15,259 nucleotides of DNA from Deltaproteobacteria bacterium (GTDB lineage: Bacteria > UBA10199 > DSSB01), in the NCBI GenBank assembly GCA_021772695.1, contig JAJFLL010000351.1, positions 1 to 15,259 of the forward strand, written 5' to 3'. Positions 1 to 6,584 of this stretch are shown piece after piece. Positions within the stretch are counted from its first letter, which is position 1; each line of letters opens with the position of its first letter. The position numbers and the translations under genes were made by a program. Below the pieces are notes generated by a model. It was not told where the DNA came from, did not search any database, and saw only the letters and a program-made list of their open reading frames with translations.

Positions 1-1625
1 CCGTTTACCTCACCCAAATTATGGCCCGATGCATGGGATCCGGCGTAAATTCTCAAGGGAAGACTCAAACTAAATTGGGCATTGGTGTTAGCTGGGGTGT
101 GGGGTGGGGGAGTCAATTTTGTTTCTGATGGAATAGGTTTCTTGGTTGCTTTTTCAGTTTCTAGTTTTGATATTTTAGGGTTAAGTTCTTCCGGTCCATC
201 AGTGATCAATTGAATCATGGGTATTGGACATGATTTTTCTACGCCATCATATCGATTCAGGACTCTATCGGTTAGAGCCAGGTTCTTAAAGGAAGGTAGA
301 ATTATATCTTTGGCGAAATTATTTCTATCGGTCTGGCTCGTTTGCAATTCATACTCTATGGCCAAACGTTCATAGTATAGGTTAAAGTAAGAATTGATGG
401 CCTGTGGCATACCGCTATATTCCCAAATTCCGGGTTTAGCCTTTAATTTTTCCGACATTTCCTGAAGTGTTGGGATCTTACTCAAACTTATTATTTTGGA
501 ATTGTAAGATCTAAAGGTCAGACCCTCTCGAACCACATCAAAATGTCGCATGGAATAAATAATATCGACGGCTAGCTTGGCCTCGGCTTCAATCTTATTT
601 AAATCCACCTGAGAAAGTGAACTGGTCAGGCCGATTTTTAGTCCTGCATCCGACAAGGTTCGTTTGGCAAGGGATTCTAGATTTCTTGTTAGTATTTTAT
701 GATATTCATTTTGGGCTAGGTCCATGAAGTCATTGGTAATAGGGGTTTGTTGCGGGATAACGTGATTGGGGAATAACAAGTAAGAACTCAAGGCACCGAA
801 ATGGTACGCTGCATATTCCGTCGCTAAAACGCTCAAAGTTTGACAGTCCAAATCTTGGATATGGTGAAAGAGTTCATGGAGTCGGGCATTTGACCTCTCA
901 AAACTAAATATGTTTCCCGCGGAAGTTTGTGGAAGACCCAGGAAGTCTTTTGGATAAAAATAAAGAGCTCCCACACCACGGGGTAGTGCTGGTAAAATTT
1001 GCATGTCTAGTTTTCCAGCCCGAATTCTTTCTAGTAAGGTGCGAATAGCTTTTTGGATTTGGTCTTTCCCCTTAAAATCTTTAAGGGAACCGAATGATTC
1101 TTCCAGGATAACAAGTTGAAGACCTGTGGCGAAGATGTCCGCCAGGACCTCTGGAGATGGGGGATTGGATTGATTTACATAGGCGCGCAGAAGACTGCCG
1201 ATTTTTTCATAATTCCTTGAAGTCGTGCCGAATCCGTGACCGTCCATCCATTTGGTGGCTTCTATTTCAAAGGCTCTCCAGGCAAATTTGGAACCATTGG
1301 TATTATTTTGGGCCCTAATTTCCCACAACTGGCGATGAGCCTCTAATGAAGGGCGTTTCAGTTCGGAAAACATCCAATCTAAGATTTGAGTCTTCCGGGC
1401 CTGAGTGCTTAAACCTTTAATCTTTTTTAATATATCTGGGCAGGTTTCAGTGGGTTGATAGGTGTCACAGAATTGTTTGAAATCAGCTTGGTCCAGCTTA
1501 TCATCCCCACCCAAAAGAATCTCTCGCCAATGGTTTCCAAGTGCACTGGACAATAATTTTTGTTTGTCGGGAGGTGCGAAATAGGCCTGTTCGGTAGGAT
1601 CATTGAGATTGATGAGAGGGGCCAC
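1..1625 (-). CDS. HExxH putative zinc metallopeptidase-like protein, C-terminus cut by window edge
   Basis: Reading the minus strand from GTG at 1625, the frame stays open for 541 codons to base 1, so the C-terminus lies outside the window. The GTG is chosen because GGAG sits five bases upstream, an in-frame TAA lies at 1647-1649 and the first in-frame ATG is about 90 codons further in. The N-terminus (VAPLINLNDPTEQAYF) is hydrophilic; no signal peptide or membrane segment is visible. Residues 250-254 are HELFH, an HExxH zinc-site motif, followed 15 residues later by Glu270 in ATEYAAYHFG, which could be the third zinc ligand as in gluzincins. After about residue 483 the chain becomes a Lys/Pro/Thr-rich linker, then a short more ordered stretch at the edge. 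I do not recognise a named family. Peptidase activity is inferred from the motif only. Base composition is more AT-rich than the neighbouring OmpA-like genes. A promoter motif shared with the other genes lies about 70 bases upstream. Confidence 0.8.
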   Translation of the reverse strand, partial: MAPLINLNDPTEQAYFAPPDKQKLLSSALGNHWREILLGGDDKLDQADFKQFCDTYQPTETCPDILKKIKGLSTQARKTQILDWMFSELKRPSLEAHRQLWEIRAQNNTNGSKFAWRAFEIEATKWMDGHGFGTTSRNYEKIGSLLRAYVNQSNPPSPEVLADIFATGLQLVILEESFGSLKDFKGKDQIQKAIRTLLERIRAGKLDMQILPALPRGVGALYFYPKDFLGLPQTSAGNIFSFERSNARLHELFHHIQDLDCQTLSVLATEYAAYHFGALSSYLLFPNHVIPQQTPITNDFMDLAQNEYHKILTRNLESLAKRTLSDAGLKIGLTSSLSQVDLNKIEAEAKLAVDIIYSMRHFDVVREGLTFRSYNSKIISLSKIPTLQEMSEKLKAKPGIWEYSGMPQAINSYFNLYYERLAIEYELQTSQTDRNNFAKDIILPSFKNLALTDRVLNRYDGVEKSCPIPMIQLITDGPEELNPKISKLETEKATKKPIPSETKLTPPPHTPANTNAQFSLSLPLRIYAGSHASGHNLGEVN

Positions 1626-1630
1626 GATAT

Positions 1631-1634
1631 CTCC
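1631..1634 (-). promoter_or_regulatory. Ribosome binding site that decides a GTG start
   Basis: On the minus strand GGAG is followed by five bases (ATATC) and GTG at 1625. The only nearby ATG (1647-1645) reads Met-Ala-stop, so this Shine-Dalgarno sequence is the main evidence that the HExxH gene starts with GTG. Confidence 0.65.
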
Positions 1635-1694
1635 GGATCTAAGCCATTAATTTGGATAACCCCTTAAGCCTATTGGCTTCCACCCAAGACGATT

Positions 1695-1721
1695 TTATCG
1701 AGATAAATTGAGTATTGTTGC
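1695..1721 (-). promoter_or_regulatory. ECF-like promoter of the HExxH gene (GCAAC-N16-CGATAA)
   Basis: Minus strand: GCAAC at 1721-1717 and CGATAA at 1700-1695, separated by exactly 16 bases. The same motif with identical spacing precedes the other five genes. It lies about 70 bases upstream of the GTG start. Assignment to an ECF-type sigma factor is inference from the AAC/CG form and spacing. Confidence 0.6.
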
Positions 1722-1825
1722 GATAAAGGGGTGGGGAGTGCATTTACCTTCATCCGCAAAGCGACTTCAAGAGGGTAGTTCCTAAGGAAATTTTCGTCAC
1801 CATGTCGATAGCTCAAACTAGTTGC

Positions 1826-1861
1826 AAAAAAAAACCCCGTTTCGACAATCTCGAAACGGGG
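1826..1861 (-). terminator. Rho-independent terminator of the first OmpA-family gene
   Basis: A perfect 11-bp stem (CCCCGTTTCGA at 1835-1845 with TCGAAACGGGG at 1851-1861) has a 5-base loop and, read on the minus strand, runs directly into nine T residues (the A run at 1826-1834). It lies 22 bases beyond the stop of the gene at 1884-3917. The plus-strand side has only a weak T stretch, so it acts mainly on minus-strand transcription. Confidence 0.92.
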
Positions 1862-1883
1862 CTTAAAAGTTTTTGAGGCCTTC

Positions 1884-3917
1884 CTAATCGAAGTCGGTGG
1901 GAGGAACTTTCCCGGGCTTGGGACTCTTAGGAGGTGAGGCCTTGGGAGCCGGTTTGGGAGCCGGTGCGGCCTTGGGGGCCGGAGCAGGCGCAGGTGTAGG
2001 AGCCGGTTTGGCTTTCGCCGCATCCTCTTCCGCCTTCTCGATTTGTTTTTCCACGACCTTACTAAGTTCACCTTTAGGTAGATGGATCTCGATACGGCGG
2101 TTTTCATCGGCGGCCGCGGCTCGTTCACCGGGACTGGCTGACTTATCAGCTTCGGCGCTGTTTTTTAACTGGGTATCGCCGAAACCGCGGGCACTGAGAC
2201 GGCTACTGGCCACACCCATGCGAACCAGGATGGCCCTGACCAATTGAGCCCGTCGATCCGATAAGTCCATATTGTATTTGTCACCCGGATCTGGCTTAGG
2301 CGGCAGGGAGGTATGCCCTTGGACTTCGATACCAGCGACCTCTTTAAGTTCCTCACTATTCAGAGCCGTCGCCGTTTTATCCAGTTCCACCAGGGCCTTA
2401 TCTTTATAGGTCCTTCCAAAGATGCCGGTTAGAACGGCGGAGACGGGATGGCTATTCCAGTCCGGCTTGCCGTCGGCACCATCCTTGGCGTTTTCTACCG
2501 CTTGGACGGCCTTTTTGATCTCCCATTGCGAGGGACGGGCATTCTCAAAGTGCACGTCCTTGAGATTGGGCGGAGGGAGGATTTTTTCAAGTTCTTTTGT
2601 GACGATTTCCTTGACCCGTTCCCTGGACCAAAGTGGAGTTTCATCCACACGCTTCAGATCGGTGTAGCGGGTTTCCAAGTCTTCACGGGCCTTTGAGAGT
2701 CGTTTCAGAAGTAGGGACAACTCATCACAGTCTTCAGGCAAGGGATCGGGAATGGTTATATCGGCCTTGGAAGGCATTTCCGGCGAGACCGCCCAGAAAT
2801 CGAAGCCATCGGGAATTTCCTGTTTGGCTGCAGCCATGGACTCGGCCATCAGCTTATCTCTGGCCTCCTTGTCTTTGGGATCGTCCGAGGTGGCCAATTT
2901 GGAATCCTTGCCGTTGGCGATTTCGCTGGCCTTGGCTTCGCGAAGGAATTCGCGCACCGCGTTTGTGTCCTGCAAAGGATCGACGGGACGGGTTTCCACC
3001 GTATGACGCTTCGTCTTCACCTTGACTTCCAACACCTCAATCTTGGCCATCAAGCTATCGTCAGGTCCGGTTCCGTAAATACGGGCCCGTTCCACTTCGA
3101 TTTGATCGGTTAAATTCTGACAGACCTCTTCAGGAGGAGGCGGTGGCAATTGAACCGGCTTCACCTCTTTTTCCTGACGGAACGACGGTTCGAAATGCAG
3201 GGAAGCACCAAAACCATTAGCCACGGGCCAGTTGGTACCGTCACCAGGGCCATTGATGTGGGTGTTTCGGTAATCTAAATTCAATCCCATTTGTAAATCG
3301 CCGATAGAAAGGGTGGCCACGTTTAGATAGGCATTGAAGTAACTGGCAAGTCCCGTTTGGGTATGGAGCAAACCGTCATTCAAGGTGCCGGTACCATGAC
3401 CAACCCCTAAACCGGCGCCAAGACCTAAGTAGGCCAATGGGGCGAAGGTTTGTCCGGTAACGCCTCTCCAGGCTTCGCGAAAATTTAATTCCGCTACGGG
3501 GCCTAGAGTGCCGTGATGGAAAGTACTTCCGAAGGTCAGGTCGTTTCCGGTCTGCCAATCCCAATTGAGCATACCGCCGAAGCGGAATTGCACCTTGCCG
3601 CCGTTGGCGTTGGTGAGAAGACCAAAGGCTACGTGCTTGTTGACGAAATCTCCGGTGGAGCCAAAGCTACTGTCAAATAGCCCGCCGTCACGTTGTCCGT
3701 TAGAACTCCAGTTAGCGCCCACTTCACCTCGGGGAATCAATTGCCAAGGTTCCATGGGTTTATATTCAGAAACTTCGGCATCGGGAGACGGAGTTTTTGG
3801 GGTTTCCGGGGCTTTTGGTTGGGCTTTTGGGGCCTTGGGTTCGACGGGGGCGTCAGTTTTGACACTGGCGTCTACTTGGACGGACGCATCCGCCGGTCGC
3901 GTGGTTGTTGCCGACAT
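1884..3917 (-). CDS. OmpA-family protein A: barrel-like region plus OmpA C-terminal domain, no signal peptide
   Basis: This is a 677-residue protein. Start ATG 3917 has GAGGAG seven bases upstream and an in-frame TAG just above it. Residues 1-55 are Ala/Thr/Pro/Lys-rich and hydrophilic, with no signal peptide. Residues about 57-246 are Gly/aromatic-rich with alternating hydrophobic residues and end in LHFEPSF, as expected of a small outer-membrane beta-barrel. A polyproline stretch, then a charged helical region (about 265-445) with Cys266 and Cys397 follow. The OmpA C-terminal domain spans about 453-613: VHFENARPS strand, LSDRRA at 552-557 and NRRIEIH at 606-612. The usual HTD is HTS (535-537) and is followed by an inserted Pro-rich loop, so the aspartate that binds meso-diaminopimelate in characterised OmpA proteins is missing, while the Arg is kept. 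The tail (618-677) is Ala/Pro/Lys-rich, ending VPPTDFD. It is closest to the next gene upstream (protein B). The likely role is linking the outer membrane to peptidoglycan; the export route is unclear. Confidence 0.88.
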   Translation of the reverse strand: MSATTTRPADASVQVDASVKTDAPVEPKAPKAQPKAPETPKTPSPDAEVSEYKPMEPWQLIPRGEVGANWSSNGQRDGGLFDSSFGSTGDFVNKHVAFGLLTNANGGKVQFRFGGMLNWDWQTGNDLTFGSTFHHGTLGPVAELNFREAWRGVTGQTFAPLAYLGLGAGLGVGHGTGTLNDGLLHTQTGLASYFNAYLNVATLSIGDLQMGLNLDYRNTHINGPGDGTNWPVANGFGASLHFEPSFRQEKEVKPVQLPPPPPEEVCQNLTDQIEVERARIYGTGPDDSLMAKIEVLEVKVKTKRHTVETRPVDPLQDTNAVREFLREAKASEIANGKDSKLATSDDPKDKEARDKLMAESMAAAKQEIPDGFDFWAVSPEMPSKADITIPDPLPEDCDELSLLLKRLSKAREDLETRYTDLKRVDETPLWSRERVKEIVTKELEKILPPPNLKDVHFENARPSQWEIKKAVQAVENAKDGADGKPDWNSHPVSAVLTGIFGRTYKDKALVELDKTATALNSEELKEVAGIEVQGHTSLPPKPDPGDKYNMDLSDRRAQLVRAILVRMGVASSRLSARGFGDTQLKNSAEADKSASPGERAAAADENRRIEIHLPKGELSKVVEKQIEKAEEDAAKAKPAPTPAPAPAPKAAPAPKPAPKASPPKSPKPGKVPPTDFD

Positions 3918-3995
3918 AGGACATCTCCTCAGTTTTGGGGCCTAGAAAGGCCTTTTAAAAACCTGTGGTTTCGCGTGGTACTAAATTCGGCTGGG

Positions 3996-4022
3996 TTATC
4001 GCGGTGAAATACTTGAAGTTGC
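3996..4022 (-). promoter_or_regulatory. ECF-like promoter of OmpA-family protein A
   Basis: Minus strand: GCAAC at 4022-4018, exactly 16 bases, CGATAA at 4001-3996. The longer match shared with the promoters of B and C is AAGCAACT (CAAGCAACT here), then 14 bases, then GCGATAA. The eight-T tract of the upstream terminator abuts the -35 box. The expected transcript start is about 72 bases before ATG 3917. Confidence 0.7.
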
Positions 4023-4025
4023 TTG

Positions 4026-4052
4026 AAAAAAAATAGACGGGTTTTTAACCCG
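4026..4052 (-). terminator. Second terminator behind protein B, abutting the promoter of protein A
   Basis: A perfect 6-bp stem (CGGGTT 4038-4043, AACCCG 4047-4052) with a 3-base loop is followed on the minus strand after four bases by eight T residues (4033-4026). It comes after the larger hairpin at 4147-4216 and ends three bases before the -35 box of protein A, so it insulates gene A from upstream transcription. Confidence 0.75.
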
Positions 4053-4146
4053 GAATGACAGCTGATCAGTGAGTGGTAGCTGAAAAATCGAGAATCGGGG
4101 AAATAATTGATATTTTTTGTAAAATTACCGGGTGGTTGAGGGCTTT

Positions 4147-4216
4147 AAAAAAAAGCCTCGGCTTGGGGGGATGTCCTAAGACGGGACCACGCGAATGGCC
4201 CCCAAGCCGAAAGCTT
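4147..4216 (-). terminator. Large hairpin terminator of protein B, carrying the ACCACGCGAAT element in its loop
   Basis: CGGCTTGGGGG (4159-4169) pairs perfectly with CCCCCAAGCCG (4199-4209). AAGC/GCTT extends the stem past a small internal loop. On the minus strand eight T residues follow (4154-4147), giving a Rho-independent terminator just behind the stop of the gene at 4226-6358. The 29-base loop is unusually long and contains the 11-base element at 4186-4196, which recurs in the hairpin at 6497-6566. Confidence 0.85.
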
Positions 4217-4225
4217 ATGAATTTT

Positions 4226-6358
4226 TTAATTGCCCGTCGGAATATCCGTCGGTGGCACCACTGGTTTATCAGGACGTTTCGGCTTCTCTTTTTTCCCAGC
4301 GTCCTTTTTGGCCGGATCAGATTTAGGCTCGCTTGGGGCCTTGGTATCTGACGGCGCTACATCTTTCGATGCATCGTGGTGCTCTTCAAGTTTGCTTCGA
4401 TCCATTCCCGTTGAGGTTGGATCGGTTTCCACCGGTACGAACTCGACCCGTCGGTTTTTGACCCGGGCGGCGGTTCTGGCTTCGCCCTTAACCTTGCTCT
4501 CAGGAGTGATGGGGTATTTTTCCCCGGCTCCGAAGGCCTGGACTCGATCGGCATTGACTCCGAAGAATATCAGAGATTGGCGAATATACTCGGCCCGACG
4601 TTCCGATAACTTTTGGTTATAGGCATCGCTGGAACGGCTGTCGGTATGCCCGACCACCATGATGGCGAGGGATTTCACCCAATCATTGTATTCTTTTAAG
4701 ATTTCTTCTTCAGTGATCTGGGCAGTTTTGACGCCCCGATCGGCCAAGAACTTACTGTGACGTTCTTCACCTTGGAGTCTGGCTTTTCCGTTCATCCAAT
4801 CGGCAAAGTTCTTCAGTTTTTCGGCCTCTTCTTGAGGCAAGAGGAAGACCCGTTTGCTCTTGGATTTGGAACCGGCCACGGCCATGTATTCTTCTACCGA
4901 TCCTGGACTGTCAGGAGATTTGGTAGCAGCGGCCGAGGTGATGGCACTGACCTGAGACTCCGTGGGCTTCGCGGTCACGAAGTTGGGAGTATCCACTCGC
5001 AGTAAGGTGGCTTGAAAGACCTTGCCTACCTGCATCACTTCTTCACCCAAGACCAGTCCGGCCAAATGTAAGGCACGACGGTATTGTTGTTCTAAAGCGG
5101 CGTTGCGGCGGCTCAGACCCAAGCGCCAATTGTCGAGGTCGCTCCGAAGGTCTTCCACATCACGACAATCTTCGTCGGGATTGAGTTCCATGGCCTTGGC
5201 CAGGGCAGCTTCGTCAACACTGACATCGGGCGGTAATTCCCAGAAGCCCTTTTCGCCGGCGATCTGAGTTTCTGCGCCTACCCAAATGGGTTTGACTTCT
5301 TCTTCAGTCAGGCCGGTGGCTTTTGCAATCACTGCGATTTCACTGCCGGCTTCAGCCTTATGGGCTTCTTTGACAGCAATTTGAATCTTACCGATGTTCT
5401 CGGTGGTGATTTCTTTGCCGCCCAGCTTGGCTTGTAAGGCTTCTGCCACGTATCCCAGCTGCCATGCCTTTTGCACATTGGCTTCATCAAAAGGATTTTT
5501 GGGCAGGTTCTCGAGGTAGTAACGCAGGCCATCTACTTTGGCTAAGGCCAATTCATTTTCAGCCTTGAGCTTGGCTACTTCGGCGGCCAAGTCTGGGATG
5601 CGGGATCGATCGTCGTCACAAACCGGGACTTTTTCGATGACCACTTGTTTCATCTTTTTCACGGAAGGTTGGAAATCGATTGTGAAACCAAGGTTATGCG
5701 CAACCGGCCAATTGCTATCGCCGCCATCGGCGCGAATGTGGGTATTTCGATAATCGAAATTGAGTCCCACTTGGACCTTGCCGACGCTAAAGTTGACGAC
5801 GTTGAGATAGGCATTAAAGTAAGAGGCGAGACCGGTCTGTTTATGTAACAGGCCGTCGTTTAGGGTGCCGGTTCCATGACCTACACCTAAGCCAGCTCCC
5901 ACACCTAAGTAACCTAAGGGCGACCAGTTTTCACCGGTGATGCCTTCCCAGCCTTTGCGAAAATTTAATTCCGCGACGGGGCCGAGGGTGACATGGTGAT
6001 AGGTACTACCAAAGGTTTTATTATTGCCGGTTTGCCAATCCCAGTTCAGCATGCCGCCGAAACGAAACTGGACCTTACCGCCATTGGCGTTGGTCAGGAG
6101 ACCGAGTCCGAGGTGCTTATTGCCGAAATCCCCGATCTTACCGAAACTGCCATCAAAGAGATGACCGGTTCGTTTACCGTTGGATCCCCAACCAGCCCCA
6201 AGTTCTAATTTGGGTATGAGTTGCCAGGGTTTTTGAGTGGTATCAGAAGTCTGATCCTCAGTAACCTTGTCGGGTGTGTTTACTTGTACGTCGCCCGAGG
6301 CTTCAAGCTGGGCGTTGCCGGAAACAGGCGCATTTGGGCCTTTGGCTGGTGATGTCAT
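4226..6358 (-). CDS. OmpA-family protein B: barrel-like region plus expanded OmpA domain, no signal peptide
   Basis: This is a 710-residue protein. Start ATG 6358 has a purine-rich GGGAGGGG just upstream, and an in-frame TAA about 12 codons up rules out a longer start. Residues 1-42 are hydrophilic, with no signal peptide. Residues 44-233 form a barrel-like region very similar to protein A (shared GGMLNWDWQTGN, GVGHGTGTLNDGLLH and ASYFNAYLNV). Residues about 245-440 are Lys/Glu/Ala-rich helix with Cys247 and Cys398, matching the two cysteines of A. The OmpA domain covers about 450-642, with HTD at 571-573, LSERRA at 584-589 and NRRVEF at 635-640, so both diaminopimelate-contacting positions known from OmpA are present. 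Over 100 residues separate the first strand (NFVTAKP, 459-465) from HTD, against about 40 in E. coli OmpA. The tail is Lys/Pro/Asp-rich and ends VPPTDIPTGN, like protein A. Its inferred role is an envelope protein that contacts peptidoglycan. Confidence 0.9.
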   Translation of the reverse strand: MTSPAKGPNAPVSGNAQLEASGDVQVNTPDKVTEDQTSDTTQKPWQLIPKLELGAGWGSNGKRTGHLFDGSFGKIGDFGNKHLGLGLLTNANGGKVQFRFGGMLNWDWQTGNNKTFGSTYHHVTLGPVAELNFRKGWEGITGENWSPLGYLGVGAGLGVGHGTGTLNDGLLHKQTGLASYFNAYLNVVNFSVGKVQVGLNFDYRNTHIRADGGDSNWPVAHNLGFTIDFQPSVKKMKQVVIEKVPVCDDDRSRIPDLAAEVAKLKAENELALAKVDGLRYYLENLPKNPFDEANVQKAWQLGYVAEALQAKLGGKEITTENIGKIQIAVKEAHKAEAGSEIAVIAKATGLTEEEVKPIWVGAETQIAGEKGFWELPPDVSVDEAALAKAMELNPDEDCRDVEDLRSDLDNWRLGLSRRNAALEQQYRRALHLAGLVLGEEVMQVGKVFQATLLRVDTPNFVTAKPTESQVSAITSAAATKSPDSPGSVEEYMAVAGSKSKSKRVFLLPQEEAEKLKNFADWMNGKARLQGEERHSKFLADRGVKTAQITEEEILKEYNDWVKSLAIMVVGHTDSRSSDAYNQKLSERRAEYIRQSLIFFGVNADRVQAFGAGEKYPITPESKVKGEARTAARVKNRRVEFVPVETDPTSTGMDRSKLEEHHDASKDVAPSDTKAPSEPKSDPAKKDAGKKEKPKRPDKPVVPPTDIPTGN

Positions 6359-6373
6359 TTTGTGTCCCCTCCC

Positions 6374-6388
6374 GACTGCTATGCAGTC
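6374..6388 (-). promoter_or_regulatory. Leader hairpin next to the ribosome binding site of protein B
   Basis: A perfect 6-bp stem (GACTGC 6374-6379, GCAGTC 6383-6388) with a 3-base loop lies in the predicted 5' leader. It ends directly against the GGGAGGGG ribosome binding site. It could influence translation start; no ligand or aptamer pattern is recognised. Confidence 0.45.
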
Positions 6389-6433
6389 ATGAAATTACAT
6401 CAAGCCATTCGCGTGGTTCAATTGTTGGACCAC

Positions 6434-6460
6434 TTATCGCTGGGAGTGGGGGTTAGTTGC
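6434..6460 (-). promoter_or_regulatory. ECF-like promoter of OmpA-family protein B
   Basis: Minus strand: GCAAC at 6460-6456, exactly 16 bases, CGATAA at 6439-6434, with the extended match TAAGCAACTAA and GCGATAA shared with the promoter of protein C. The spacer is C-rich. The expected transcript start is about 69 bases before ATG 6358. A six-T tract (6468-6463) lies just upstream of the -35 box. Confidence 0.72.
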
Positions 6461-6496
6461 TTAAAAAAGCCAAACGGGTGGGGCGGGGTAAACCCA

Positions 6497-6566
6497 AAGG
6501 GCCCCGACCTGGGGGAGATGCCCTATGTCGGCACCACGCGAATTTCCCCCCCAGGCCAAGGGCCTT
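6497..6566 (-). terminator. 3' hairpin behind protein C with conserved loop element; possible terminator
   Basis: CCTGGGGG (6508-6515) pairs with CCCCCAGG (6548-6555), and GGCCC (6500-6504) with GGGCC (6560-6564) beyond an internal loop. The loop matches that of the 4147-4216 hairpin at 23 of 27 positions and includes ACCACGCGAAT at 6533-6543. There is no T run directly after the stem; the nearest is six T residues at 6468-6463, about 30 bases on. Terminator function is therefore less certain, but position and structure match those of its relative. Confidence 0.55.
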
Positions 6567-6584
6567 GGGAATCAAAGTCTAATA

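Larger units (their letters stand above)
3918..4225. other. Intergenic region of 308 bases between proteins A and B
   Basis: No gene is seen here. In minus-strand order it holds the 3' hairpin terminator of protein B, a second terminator, the promoter of protein A, a leader copy of the ACCACGCGAA element (complement at 3970-3979) and a small GGCCT/AGGCC hairpin (3939-3952) just before the ribosome binding site. These are listed separately. Confidence 0.7.

Noticed and set aside
1670..2128. Minus-strand frame of 152 codons ending at 1670
   Set aside because: It overlaps the 3' end of protein A in another frame, is Pro/Arg-rich and runs through the clear terminator at 1826-1861. Its last 30 residues look protein-like but span the promoter of the HExxH gene, so they would not be on that transcript.
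3939..3952. GGCCT/AGGCC hairpin followed by TTTT as a plus-strand terminator
   Set aside because: The stem is only five base pairs and no plus-strand gene lies to its left; it falls in the leader of protein A.
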